Shown piece by piece: positions 50,101 through 55,904 of a stretch of DNA of 55,904 nt. Below the pieces are notes generated by a model. It saw only the letters and a program-made list of their open reading frames with translations, searched no databases and was not told the DNA's origin. Position 1 is the stretch's first letter. Every line of letters starts with the position of its first letter. The translations under genes were made by a program, and so were the position numbers. Source of the DNA: an uncultured Akkermansia sp. (GTDB taxonomy: Bacteria; Verrucomicrobiota; Verrucomicrobiia; Verrucomicrobiales; Akkermansiaceae); assembly GCA_904502165.1 (NCBI GenBank), contig CAJGDB010000002.1, positions 1 through 55,904 on the forward strand. Reading direction: 5' to 3'.

Positions 50101-50960
50101 GTCACATCAAAGAAATACGGTGTACCAGCAGACTGGGAGGTACTGGCCAGCAGGGGCAGAGATGCCATCGTCACCAGACGGGCAGGCTCCTCTACATCCT
50201 CGGGCAGGAAGTCCAGGTCACGATTCCCCTGGAAGCTGGGTGCAGGTGTATTCCAGGTGCGATGCAGGGCTTCATACACATCGGTAGCCTCTTTCGGATC
50301 CTGTACGGAAATCTTGGCTTTCTGGTTCTCACCACCTACCCACCAGGCAAAGCAGGCTTCATTCTTGCCCATGGTGGGCATGCTCAGCAAATCGGCATAC
50401 ACATAGTGCTGAGCCGTGCGGCTCTTTCCAAGCGTACCCTCACCCACCAGACACACACGGCGGCCGGGCATACGGCCACAAAGCTTATCGGCCGCATCCA
50501 GTGTCCGGGTCTCATTTGTATCACGGCTGGAAATCAACCAGCGTCGGAACATCTGCTGACGCCCCTCCTTGTACGTTTCGGTAATCTTGTTACCATGCCC
50601 GGAAACACTCTTGCCGTAAATGGGGCCATCCCAGCTGTTCCAGACACCAAGAAGATGCTGCGGAGTGGTTCCGCCAGCCTGGCTCAGAATGCCGGAATTA
50701 GCCGTCACGCGCTGGTCTGCCCCCAATTCAACCTGCAACGCACCAATGGCGGCATCAAGCCCGACCAGTGCCTGCTGACGAGCTTCTGCCTGCAGCATGG
50801 TCTGCAGCGCAATGCGATTCTGCGATGCAGCCGTTGCCAGAAGCGCTACTGCCAGCATAGCCAGCAGCATCATAAGTGTAAGAGTGGCAATAAGTGCAAA
50901 CCCCTTCCTTGGGCGTTTGCGGGTAATGAAAGTGTTTATTTTGGTGTGTCTGAACTTCAT
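47163..50960 (-). CDS. Prepilin-type giant protein, Verru_Chthon cassette A-like
   Basis: A 1265-residue protein with a type IV prepilin-like N-terminus: basic leader, then RKGFALIATLTLMMLLAM, cleavable between Gly and Phe and lacking the Glu5 of major pilins, as in PilX or GspK-type minor pilins. The long Trp/Asn-rich rest has FLSMSDFVNRRLEEGENG near the C-terminus, which resembles, from memory, the Verru_Chthon cassette A family. I see no cassette B-D or secretion genes next to it. It is probably an envelope or pseudopilus component. The start at 50960 follows the promoter; an earlier in-frame ATG lies inside it. Confidence 0.65.
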   Translation of the reverse strand: MKFRHTKINTFITRKRPRKGFALIATLTLMMLLAMLAVALLATAASQNRIALQTMLQAEARQQALVGLDAAIGALQVELGADQRVTANSGILSQAGGTTPQHLLGVWNSWDGPIYGKSVSGHGNKITETYKEGRQQMFRRWLISSRDTNETRTLDAADKLCGRMPGRRVCLVGEGTLGKSRTAQHYVYADLLSMPTMGKNEACFAWWVGGENQKAKISVQDPKEATDVYEALHRTWNTPAPSFQGNRDLDFLPEDVEEPARLVTMASLPLLASTSQSAGTPYFFDVTTTSYSLPINVSMGGLKQDLCLLLNKPTLKGTDFEARSNQDCPLVENADVPRGTEVDMPIGSWQNLHAYYNCWPDGSAQDSKNFTARLLGSIDNAYTRMSGSIFEHQSLAYRDDPDTFKSAGDNVSFYDTRAMIEQGGTSAGYGRTPVMLAFLNNFGLTAEKDGTTKNAEGEEEDTYSLRMCFAPMFLWWNPYNVPMKVRGQQLWAQSVPYKTMCLETYSKGSKTDDEYGWSDYALAQQNAQDNSSPGFGQDYGEYFQNSLGDAKGDIVFQPGEVIFFSPGSARTQRNEGFTNPWIPGYHPRSVSGYRAHFYSKKTKSEVEQEDWYVALRMGQQKQGERFYYLNRKTDGHWFAPRRPECISVMCGYNGQDGTNMGDTSLGKRGQSPQRFLLGWYDPEVDQGMMKDGSDTGLVFVKKRDGMWKADGSQEDEEMPYYIAAVGIVAKSANPNVDKNVKPGDFRGKIWQHSSPAFWGSALARPDDQMRQYNPYQLATLPVSAGMNSAPMDSIGNNGYLGITGDGEMVSYASVMELPVHPPFSLAGFAGMRLQPGWYQSESSGTFPSHGALRRMQYQAGVPGVGIGNAFADPCLPATDVYTFFQTSLEHNEMKSNKGLFGDFFDHGLLINDAMWDRWFCSSVSDMPDKSGKKTAREVFEKFVTGKEDLPVARYKRVSTPYNNEALVNRIMEEDGWKYIAQYLMVDGGFNVNSISEEAWAAVLQGLAKRKLVAGKDGRLTLVEEGKSGGQVLFSRFMLSTTDKSIDGLGGYSAMQGSAEFRSSGLTSAWGEVRMLEPEGIKQLAKRIVEQVRKRGPFLSMSDFVNRRLEEGENGLKGALQAAIDATDINRDFDSATDAVVKNVPTGSLYKNPDAAKGSIHTAAPGYLIQSDVLASLGNILTVRDDTFTVRAYGCVRNPNKAVLAQAWCEAVVQRTMNYVDPTNNPEDSDYTPEGKKNNKGLSETNKVMGRQFRIVSFKWLDNWDI

Positions 50961-50984
50961 AACACAAGATGTAAATACTTTGTT

Positions 50985-51012
50985 ACTATACACTACACAC
51001 GCCACGCGTCAA
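50985..51012 (-). promoter_or_regulatory. Promoter of the prepilin-like gene
   Basis: On the minus strand: TTGACG (51007-51012), 16-base spacer, TATAGT (50985-50990). Leader about 18 bases. Confidence 0.6.
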
Positions 51013-51072
51013 GCAAAAACGGCTGATTTCCCGCGCAAATTCCGCTTTCTCTGGCAGTGAATAAAAACGGAG

Positions 51073-51101
51073 TTGAATGCCTGCTCTCTCTATGCTAGAA
51101 T
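51073..51101 (+). promoter_or_regulatory. Promoter of the pheA-holB-yicC-gmk operon
   Basis: TTGAAT (51073-51078), 17-base spacer, TAGAAT (51096-51101), 12 bases before the ATG at 51114. Leader of about 5 bases. Confidence 0.6.
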
Positions 51102-51113
51102 ACGCACGCGACC

Positions 51114-52178
51114 ATGAATTTAGATGAGCTGAGACAAGAGATTGACTACATTGATGCACAGTTGGTGGAGCTTCTCAAACAACGCGCAGGCCTGGTACAC
51201 CAGATTGGCGAAAACAAGCGTTCTTCTGGTGCTCCCACGTTTGTGCCGGAGCGCGAAAGTGCGCTTTTTCAAAAACTCCTCAAACTGAATGATGGCGTTC
51301 TGCCCGAGAAGAGCCTGATGAGCATCTGGCGCCAGATTGTAAGCTGCTCCTTTCATCTGGAGGGCAACATGCGTGTCGGCTACCTGGGGCCGGAGGGCAC
51401 ATGGAGCCACCAGGCAGCCCTCAGCCGGTTTGGCGACAGTGTAGAGCTCATTCCCTACTCCTCATTTGCCCACATTTTTGCAGCCGTAGAGCGCAACGAA
51501 GTCAACTACGGTGTTATCCCGCTTGAGAACAGCACGCACGGCAACGTCGTGCAGGCGATGGACTTCTTTGCCCACACCCACCTCCGCATCTGCGCCCAGG
51601 TGCATCAGAGTGTCCAGAACTGTCTCATGGCCAATATTCAGGCCTCCGAAATCCGCACCATCTATTCGCATCCGCAGGTTCTGGGGCAATGCAGCAACTG
51701 GCTGCAACAGAATTACCCGCATGCCGACCAGATTCCCACAGCCAGCAGCACTGCAGCTGCACGCATGGCCGTGGATAACGCAGCAGAAGGTGCTGCTGCC
51801 CTGGGCAGTCCTCTGGCAGCCAGGCTCCACGGGCTCAACATCCTTGCTGAACAGGTGCAGGATATTGCCACGAACACAACACGATTTGTTGTCATCGGAG
51901 CTCAGAACACACGCCCCAGCGGGCAGGACCGCACCACCATCTGCTTTACCGTACCGCATAAACCCGGTGGTCTGGTGGATGTACTGGAACATTTCCGCAC
52001 CCACGGCATCAACATCTTCTGCCTCGATTCCCGCCCCACGCGCGATACTGCATGGGAGTACCTGTTCTACATTGATGTCGACGGCCATGAAACAGAGGAA
52101 CCTCTGTGCAGCTGTCTGGCAGAACTGAAGGCCGAATGCCCGGTTTTCAAGGTTCTTGGCTCCTACCCGGAAAAATAA
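51114..52178 (+). CDS. pheA: Chorismate mutase/prephenate dehydratase (P-protein)
   Basis: Bifunctional enzyme of phenylalanine biosynthesis, 354 residues. Chorismate mutase domain at about 1-85 (LDELRQEIDYIDAQLVELL), prephenate dehydratase at about 88-270 (GYLGPEGTWSHQAA, PLENSTHGNV, catalytic TTRFVV) and a C-terminal ACT domain at about 280-350 with DSRPTRDTAWEY, where feedback by phenylalanine would occur in the family. First gene of a four-gene operon with gaps of 6, -4 and 20 bases. Its pairing with replication and nucleotide genes is not functionally obvious. Confidence 0.95.
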   Translation: MNLDELRQEIDYIDAQLVELLKQRAGLVHQIGENKRSSGAPTFVPERESALFQKLLKLNDGVLPEKSLMSIWRQIVSCSFHLEGNMRVGYLGPEGTWSHQAALSRFGDSVELIPYSSFAHIFAAVERNEVNYGVIPLENSTHGNVVQAMDFFAHTHLRICAQVHQSVQNCLMANIQASEIRTIYSHPQVLGQCSNWLQQNYPHADQIPTASSTAAARMAVDNAAEGAAALGSPLAARLHGLNILAEQVQDIATNTTRFVVIGAQNTRPSGQDRTTICFTVPHKPGGLVDVLEHFRTHGINIFCLDSRPTRDTAWEYLFYIDVDGHETEEPLCSCLAELKAECPVFKVLGSYPEK

Positions 52179-52184
52179 TTCATC

Positions 52185-53162
52185 ATGTCCTTCTCTCTGG
52201 ATCAGGCCCAGCGTCTTCTGCTTCACGCCCGCCACAGCGGGCGGTTACCGCATGCCCTGCTGATTACCGGCACCCCGGCAGCAGGCACGCACCAGCTTGC
52301 CCTGGCCATGGCCGCAGAACTGAACGGAGGCCGGGCATCCGCACTTGACACCCTGCGGCATCCCATGTGCCGGGTGTTGCGTCCAGGTTCCAAAAGCCGC
52401 AGAATACTCATCGAAGACATCCGCAGTGTCGAACCTTTTCTTGCCCTGCGCGCGGCTGAAGGAGAAACCAAGCTGGTCATCATTCTGGAAGCGGACCGCA
52501 TGATGGAGGAAGCCGCAAATGCCTTCCTCAAAACGCTGGAGGAACCACCGCCGCAGACCGTCATCATCCTCATCACCGAACAACCCAGCCGGCTGCTCAC
52601 AACCATTCTTTCCCGCTGCGTAAGAGTCCCCCTGCACGAGGCAGGCAACACCCTGCACCTTTCTGATGCCCAGCAGGCCTTTCTGCCTGCAGTTTCTGCA
52701 GCCCTGCCCCTCATTGGGTCAGATGTGGCAGCACTGGCCCTCCGGGCCGATTTCCAGGCATTGCTCACAGAACGGAAGGAGCTGATTACAAAAAGGCTTA
52801 CCTCCGCCATCAAAGCAGAGGCAAAGGCCATAGCAGAAGGCACGGATATACGCGACTGGGAGGCACGCCAGAAGGATGCCACCGCTGCACTCATTGAAAC
52901 AGAATACCTGGCCGAGCGCGAACAGATGCTGGAGCTGCTCTCTCTCTGCCTTGGGCAAGCCGTACTACTGGCCTCCCATGCACCGGATGTTCAGCCCATC
53001 ACTCCAGAAATATCCGCACTGGCCACATCTCGTCCGGTAGCAGACCTGCTGCGCCGCATGCGGGCGCTTGAAATGCTCCGTACAGACCTTAATTTCAATG
53101 TTAATGAGGCTCTCTGCCTCGATTCTCACCTCCTCAACATCATCGGCAATAACGCATTATGA
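52185..53162 (+). CDS. holB: DNA polymerase III delta prime-like subunit
   Basis: AAA+ clamp-loader subunit of 325 residues. The N-terminal motif GRLPHALLITGTPAAG is typical, but the P-loop is degenerate (GTPAAGTHQL lacks the GKT lysine), which is usual for delta prime. Sensor 1 region is NAFLKTLEEPP and the SRC motif LSRCVRV (about 145) is intact. The Cys cluster that binds zinc in E. coli is absent. The start codon is 6 bases after pheA, and its stop overlaps the yicC start (ATGA). A DnaX-related paralogue is possible. Confidence 0.8.
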   Translation: MSFSLDQAQRLLLHARHSGRLPHALLITGTPAAGTHQLALAMAAELNGGRASALDTLRHPMCRVLRPGSKSRRILIEDIRSVEPFLALRAAEGETKLVIILEADRMMEEAANAFLKTLEEPPPQTVIILITEQPSRLLTTILSRCVRVPLHEAGNTLHLSDAQQAFLPAVSAALPLIGSDVAALALRADFQALLTERKELITKRLTSAIKAEAKAIAEGTDIRDWEARQKDATAALIETEYLAEREQMLELLSLCLGQAVLLASHAPDVQPITPEISALATSRPVADLLRRMRALEMLRTDLNFNVNEALCLDSHLLNIIGNNAL

Positions 53163-54034
53163 ACAGTATGACTGGATTCGGAGCCGCCACGGCTCCCCTG
53201 GGCAACTCTTCCATCCGGGTTGAAATCAGCGGTGTCAACCGCAAACAGACAGAAATCGCCCTTGCTTTGCCCCGCGCATGGGCCGCCCTTGAAACCGATA
53301 TCCGCGACATCGTCTCCGCCGCCGTATCACGCGGCCGGGTCAATGTAACCCTTTCTCTCCAGCAGATTCCCGGCACAACCGGAGCCCTCACCCTCAACCG
53401 CGACAAACTCGCCTCCCTTTCAGCCTCACTTTCCGAGGCAGAACAAGCCTTGGGCCGCAGCATTGAAACCTCCCTCGACTCCCTGCTCCGCCTCGGCATC
53501 ATCAGCGAAGAAACAGAAAGCGAGCTCCCCATCGAAAATATCCAGGAAGCAGCCTACCCCGCTGTCCGTGAAGCCTTAGCAGCCTTCCTCACCCTGCGCG
53601 CTCAGGAGGGCGACAACATGAAGCGCGACCTGCTCGCCCGCATCAGCAAACTGCGTCAGTTCCGCGAGGAACTCATGGCCCGCGCATCCGGCGTTGCCAT
53701 GCGCCACAAGGAAGTGCTTCTCAAGCGCCTGGCAGACAGCGGCCTGCCGCTGCCGCTGGACGACGAGCGCATCATTAAGGAAATCGCCCTCTTTGCAGAT
53801 AAATGCGATGTTTCCGAGGAAATGACCCGCCTGGAATCCCACCTCAACCAGTTTGAAAAAATCTGTGACAAAGCAGAACCCGTCGGGCGCACGCTTGATT
53901 TCCTGTGTCAGGAAATCTTCCGAGAGCTGAACACAACCGGCTCCAAAGCAAACGACGCAGAGCTGGCCCAGCTCGTCGTCAACGCCAAAACAGAACTTGA
54001 GAAAATTCGCGAACAGGTTCAGAACATCGAATAA
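53159..54034 (+). CDS. yicC: YicC-family endoribonuclease-like protein
   Basis: A 291-residue protein of the conserved YicC/YloC family, with the standard MNSMTGFGAA start, HLNQFE...EPVGRTLDFLCQEIFRELNTTGSKANDAEL near the C-terminus (cut: GRTLDFLCQEIFRE then NTTGSKA) and C-terminal VNAKTELEKIREQVQNIE. E. coli YicC is reported to be an endoribonuclease. It is directly upstream of gmk, a neighbourhood common in many bacteria. ATGA overlap of 4 bases with holB shows translational coupling. Confidence 0.92.
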   Translation: MNSMTGFGAATAPLGNSSIRVEISGVNRKQTEIALALPRAWAALETDIRDIVSAAVSRGRVNVTLSLQQIPGTTGALTLNRDKLASLSASLSEAEQALGRSIETSLDSLLRLGIISEETESELPIENIQEAAYPAVREALAAFLTLRAQEGDNMKRDLLARISKLRQFREELMARASGVAMRHKEVLLKRLADSGLPLPLDDERIIKEIALFADKCDVSEEMTRLESHLNQFEKICDKAEPVGRTLDFLCQEIFRELNTTGSKANDAELAQLVVNAKTELEKIREQVQNIE

Positions 54035-54054
54035 CCCCACCTCCTCCCGTACCC

Positions 54055-54633
54055 ATGCTTGGCACTCTGCTCATCGTATCAGGCCCTTCCGGCAGCGGCA
54101 AGACCACCCTCTGCCGCCGCGCAGAAAAGGACAACCTCACGGCCTACTCCATCTCCTGCACAACCCGCCAGCCCCGCCCAGGAGAACAGGACGGCATTGA
54201 TTACCACTTCCTCTCCCAGGAGGATTTCGCTGCCAAGGTCGCTGCCGGTGAATTTCTTGAATACGCCACCGTACACGGAAACAGCTATGGCACACTCAAG
54301 AGCGACATCATCGAGCTTCTCAAAGCGGGCAAGAACGTGGTGATGGATATCGATGTGCAAGGCGCAGCCAGTATCCGTGCCTGTGAAGATTCCATCATCC
54401 GCCGGGCCTATGCAGATGTCTACATCCACGTTCCTTCTGCCGAGCTCGAAGCCCGCCTCCGTGGTCGCCAGACAGATGCTGAAGAGGTCATTCTTCTGCG
54501 CCTTCGCAATGCGGCAGAGGAAGATGCCCGCATGGGCGAATACCAATACGCCCTTGTATCAGCAGACCGCGAAAGCGACTACACCCGTTTCACCGCCCTG
54601 CTCACCGCCCTGAGCATGCGGACCGGGCTGTAA
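54055..54633 (+). CDS. gmk: Guanylate kinase
   Basis: Phosphorylates GMP to GDP; 192 residues. P-loop is GPSGSGKTTL (about 10-19), GMP-binding stretch SCTTRQPRPGEQDGIDYHFLS (split as SCTTRQPRPGEQDG then YHFLS), the DIDVQGAASIR strand and lid region ELEARLRGRQTD are present. Last gene of the pheA operon; starts 20 bases after yicC. rpoZ, a common neighbour, is absent. Confidence 0.96.
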   Translation: MLGTLLIVSGPSGSGKTTLCRRAEKDNLTAYSISCTTRQPRPGEQDGIDYHFLSQEDFAAKVAAGEFLEYATVHGNSYGTLKSDIIELLKAGKNVVMDIDVQGAASIRACEDSIIRRAYADVYIHVPSAELEARLRGRQTDAEEVILLRLRNAAEEDARMGEYQYALVSADRESDYTRFTALLTALSMRTGL

Positions 54634-54657
54634 AACCTGCTCATAGAGACACAACAA

Positions 54658-54694
54658 CACCGCGACGATGAGCCAACAGCTCATCGTCGCGGTG
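54658..54694. terminator. Perfect 16-base palindrome between convergent genes
   Basis: Arms 54658-54673 and 54679-54694 are perfectly complementary with a 5-base loop (CAACA). It lies 24 bases after gmk and before the end of the thioredoxin-like gene. No T-run follows on either strand, so it may be a bidirectional hairpin terminator or an RNA-stabilising structure. Confidence 0.6.
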
Positions 54695-54738
54695 CCTGTT
54701 ATAGCGATATCCGGAAAAAACTCCCGCAAAAGAGCCCC

Positions 54739-55353
54739 TTACTTACCAGCCTTCTGAATCTGGTTTTTCCAATCCAGAACCAGAGAGCCGTGCCCGGAAG
54801 TAATCAACTTCCCATCAGCATCCATGATAAAGGCAAACGGCCAGTATTTAGTATTCGGGCGCTCCGGCAGCTCAATAGTCTGAGAATTCATCAGAGCCGG
54901 GAACTTTGCCCCGTAGTGAGAAAGGTACTTCTTGCACCCCTCCGGAGAACTATCTCCTCCCAGTAAAATAAGAGACACCGAGTCATCCCTCCGCATATTT
55001 TTCTTATACTCATCCACAATCTTAGGCATTAGAGCCCGGCAAGGAGGACACCAGGATGCAGAACAAATGAAAATATAATACCGGGCAGCCGGCTTAGCCT
55101 TTGCATCAGTCACATAACCCGACTTTTCAAGAGCCGCCGCCACCTTGGTCATCCCCGCTGCCGGAGTCACTCCGCCAACAGAACTGCGGCCCAGCAGCTC
55201 CTTTGTCTTTTCCTCAACACCACTTTTCTCCACTGTGCTAGCAGCACCCTGCAATGCCCCCTGCAAAGCAGAGCCCCAATTCCCCTGCCCCATCACCGGA
55301 TTGCAGAAAAGCACCGCCGCAAATACCCCAAGCTTGAATATATGCTTTTTCAT
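54739..55353 (-). CDS. Exported thioredoxin-like (TlpA-type) protein
   Basis: A 204-residue protein with a signal peptide (about 1-22, ending VMGQG). After a low-complexity Ala/Gly region (about 25-75) comes a thioredoxin-like domain (about 80-200) with active-site WCPPC in SASWCPPCRAL and a later cis-Pro region (YWPFAFIMDADGKLI). Periplasmic disulphide exchange is likely; target unknown. An extra Cys sits about 38 residues after the active site. It has its own promoter and converges on gmk. Confidence 0.85.
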   Translation of the reverse strand: MKKHIFKLGVFAAVLFCNPVMGQGNWGSALQGALQGAASTVEKSGVEEKTKELLGRSSVGGVTPAAGMTKVAAALEKSGYVTDAKAKPAARYYIFICSASWCPPCRALMPKIVDEYKKNMRRDDSVSLILLGGDSSPEGCKKYLSHYGAKFPALMNSQTIELPERPNTKYWPFAFIMDADGKLITSGHGSLVLDWKNQIQKAGK

Positions 55354-55360
55354 AAAGGGT

Positions 55361-55389
55361 ATCCTAGCAGATTTTCATCTTGCTGTGAA
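55361..55389 (-). promoter_or_regulatory. Promoter of the thioredoxin-like gene
   Basis: On the minus strand: TTCACA (55384-55389), 17-base spacer, TAGGAT (55361-55366), 7 bases before the ATG at 55353. Confidence 0.5.
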
Positions 55390-55442
55390 GCTCTAAATTT
55401 CCCCGTCTCCATCTCCGTCCGGCCGGCATAGCCGCAGTCTGA

Positions 55443-55591
55443 CTCAAGTTACAATAGTCAATAGTCAATCGTCAATGTAAGAGAATTTCTGCCCTGTCGG
55501 GCAGAGAGAATTTCCCGGCTTCGCAGGGAGAGAATTTCTTTTTGCTTCGCAAAAACAGTGAAGCCCGCAGAACTTTCGTTCTGCGGGCTTC
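55443..55591 (+). repeat. Modular hairpin repeat element, copy 1
   Basis: Order: CTCAAG; inverted TTACA...TGTAA (55449-55479) enclosing heptamer repeats of the GTCAATA/GTCAATC type; then three GAGAATTTC motifs (55481-55489, 55506-55514, 55530-55538), each followed by a different short hairpin (55489-55504; 55514-55528 with one mismatch; 55539-55555); and finally a perfect 14-base stem (55560-55573 with 55578-55591). On the minus strand the last hairpin could act as a terminator. No coding potential. Confidence 0.8.
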
Positions 55592-55605
55592 GTTTACCCT
55601 GGCAG

Positions 55606-55743
55606 CTATCTACCCTGCCCCGGCACGGGGCGAAGACGGGTCTCCCGGAGCCGGCGATAGCTGGCGTAGGCCTCGGCGTAGCTGCGCAGCAGCGGAGACG
55701 GGTCGCGGGACCTGTCGTCCAACAAGATGCCCGACGGCTGTAA
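55606..55743 (-). pseudogene. Possible remnant of a protein gene between repeat copies
   Basis: The minus strand between the two repeat copies has a protein-like reading frame ending in the stop at 55606-55608, with SYAEAYASYRRLRETRLR as its most protein-like part. No ATG is seen within it, and the frame runs into the repeat upstream. I do not recognise the family. It may be a gene fragment, or chance reading of GC-rich DNA. Together with the repeats this 551-base stretch (55354-55904) contains no intact gene I can support. Confidence 0.25.
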
Positions 55744-55753
55744 GGGCGGCTGG

Positions 55754-55904
55754 CTCAAGTTACAATCGTCAATCGTCAATAGTCAATGTAAGAGAATTTC
55801 GCCTGTGGCGAGAGAATTTCTGCCCTGTCGGGCAGAGAGAATTTCCCGGCTTCGCCGGGAGAGAATTTCTTTTTGCTTCGCAAAAACAGATGAAGCCCGC
55901 AGAA
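55754..55904 (+). repeat. Modular hairpin repeat element, copy 2 (runs off the window)
   Basis: Same order as copy 1, 311 bases downstream, but with the heptamers in a different order and one extra module: four GAGAATTTC motifs (55792, 55812, 55837, 55861) with hairpins CGCC-TGT-GGCG, CTGCCC-TGTC-GGGCAG, CCCGGC-TTC-GCCGGG and TTTTTGC-TTC-GCAAAAA. The mismatch in the copy 1 stem is absent here. The window ends inside the final large hairpin. Confidence 0.8.

Noticed and set aside
52240..52320. Loss of function in holB because the P-loop lacks lysine
   Set aside because: A degenerate P-loop is normal for delta prime subunits, which do not hydrolyse ATP.
55443..55904. CRISPR array
   Set aside because: The constant motif is only 9 bases, intervals are 20 to 25 bases and are themselves hairpins, and no cas gene is present.

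Overview
The window reads as chromosome of a Verrucomicrobiota bacterium, probably a gut lineage related to Akkermansia. The best marker is a 51-residue basic protein at 33902-34057 that matches, from memory, the small basic protein family (TIGR04137) confined to Chlamydiae and Verrucomicrobia. A prepilin-type giant protein resembling the Verru_Chthon cassette A family, an autotransporter built of beta-strand repeats, and several Sel1 and ankyrin proteins fit the same picture. The lineage is inference; no search was run. I saw no phage, insertion sequence, CRISPR array or rRNA operon.

Layout, left to right. 56-3943 (+): a PAS/SpoIIE-type phosphatase, an unrecognised Arg-rich protein and peptide deformylase. 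3918-7681 (-): a tight operon of a short-chain dehydrogenase, a membrane-anchored GH75-like protein, ruvA and a squalene/phytoene synthase. 7765-13523 (-): a GH13 amylase, a transglutaminase-like protein, hisS and two translationally coupled pseudouridine synthases. 13663-19858 (+): a TPR protein, a type IA topoisomerase (topB-like) with C-terminal repeats, a bile-acid:sodium-symporter-like carrier and a TIGR02206-like membrane protein. 19821-24799 (-): an ankyrin protein, argD, a TIGR03790-like protein and ffh. 25044-29690: mixed small genes around glutamate decarboxylase. 29845-33198: an alpha-glucan phosphorylase homologue, then nagZ and pyrE. 33334-37059 (+): MarR regulator, small basic protein, a pseudouridine synthase with a 13-residue repeat tail, and a Sel1 protein. 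37077-38260 (-): an orphan oligopeptide ABC ATPase and tRNA-Cys. 38420-42753 (+): hemC and a 1123-residue ankyrin protein. 42812-50960 (-): the autotransporter and the prepilin-like giant. 51114-54633 (+): pheA-holB-yicC-gmk operon. 54739-55353 (-): a thioredoxin-like protein. The right edge (55443-55904) holds two copies of a modular hairpin repeat element.

Most genes are core housekeeping: translation (def, hisS, ffh, tRNA-Cys, rRNA pseudouridylation), DNA metabolism (ruvA, topB, holB), biosynthesis (argD, pyrE, hemC, pheA, gmk) and cell-wall recycling (nagZ). Alpha-glucan metabolism is represented by the amylase and the phosphorylase homologue, acid resistance or GABA production by glutamate decarboxylase. 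Surface functions come from the autotransporter, the prepilin-like protein and the lipoproteins.

The two signals I find most notable are these. First, about fifteen genes have a clear sigma-70-type promoter whose -10 box lies only 6 to 14 bases before the start codon, with no Shine-Dalgarno sequence, so their transcripts should be leaderless or nearly so. Second, the phosphorylase homologue keeps the family signature but has serine in place of the lysine that binds pyridoxal phosphate. The modular hairpin element at the right edge is the clearest unexplained non-coding structure.
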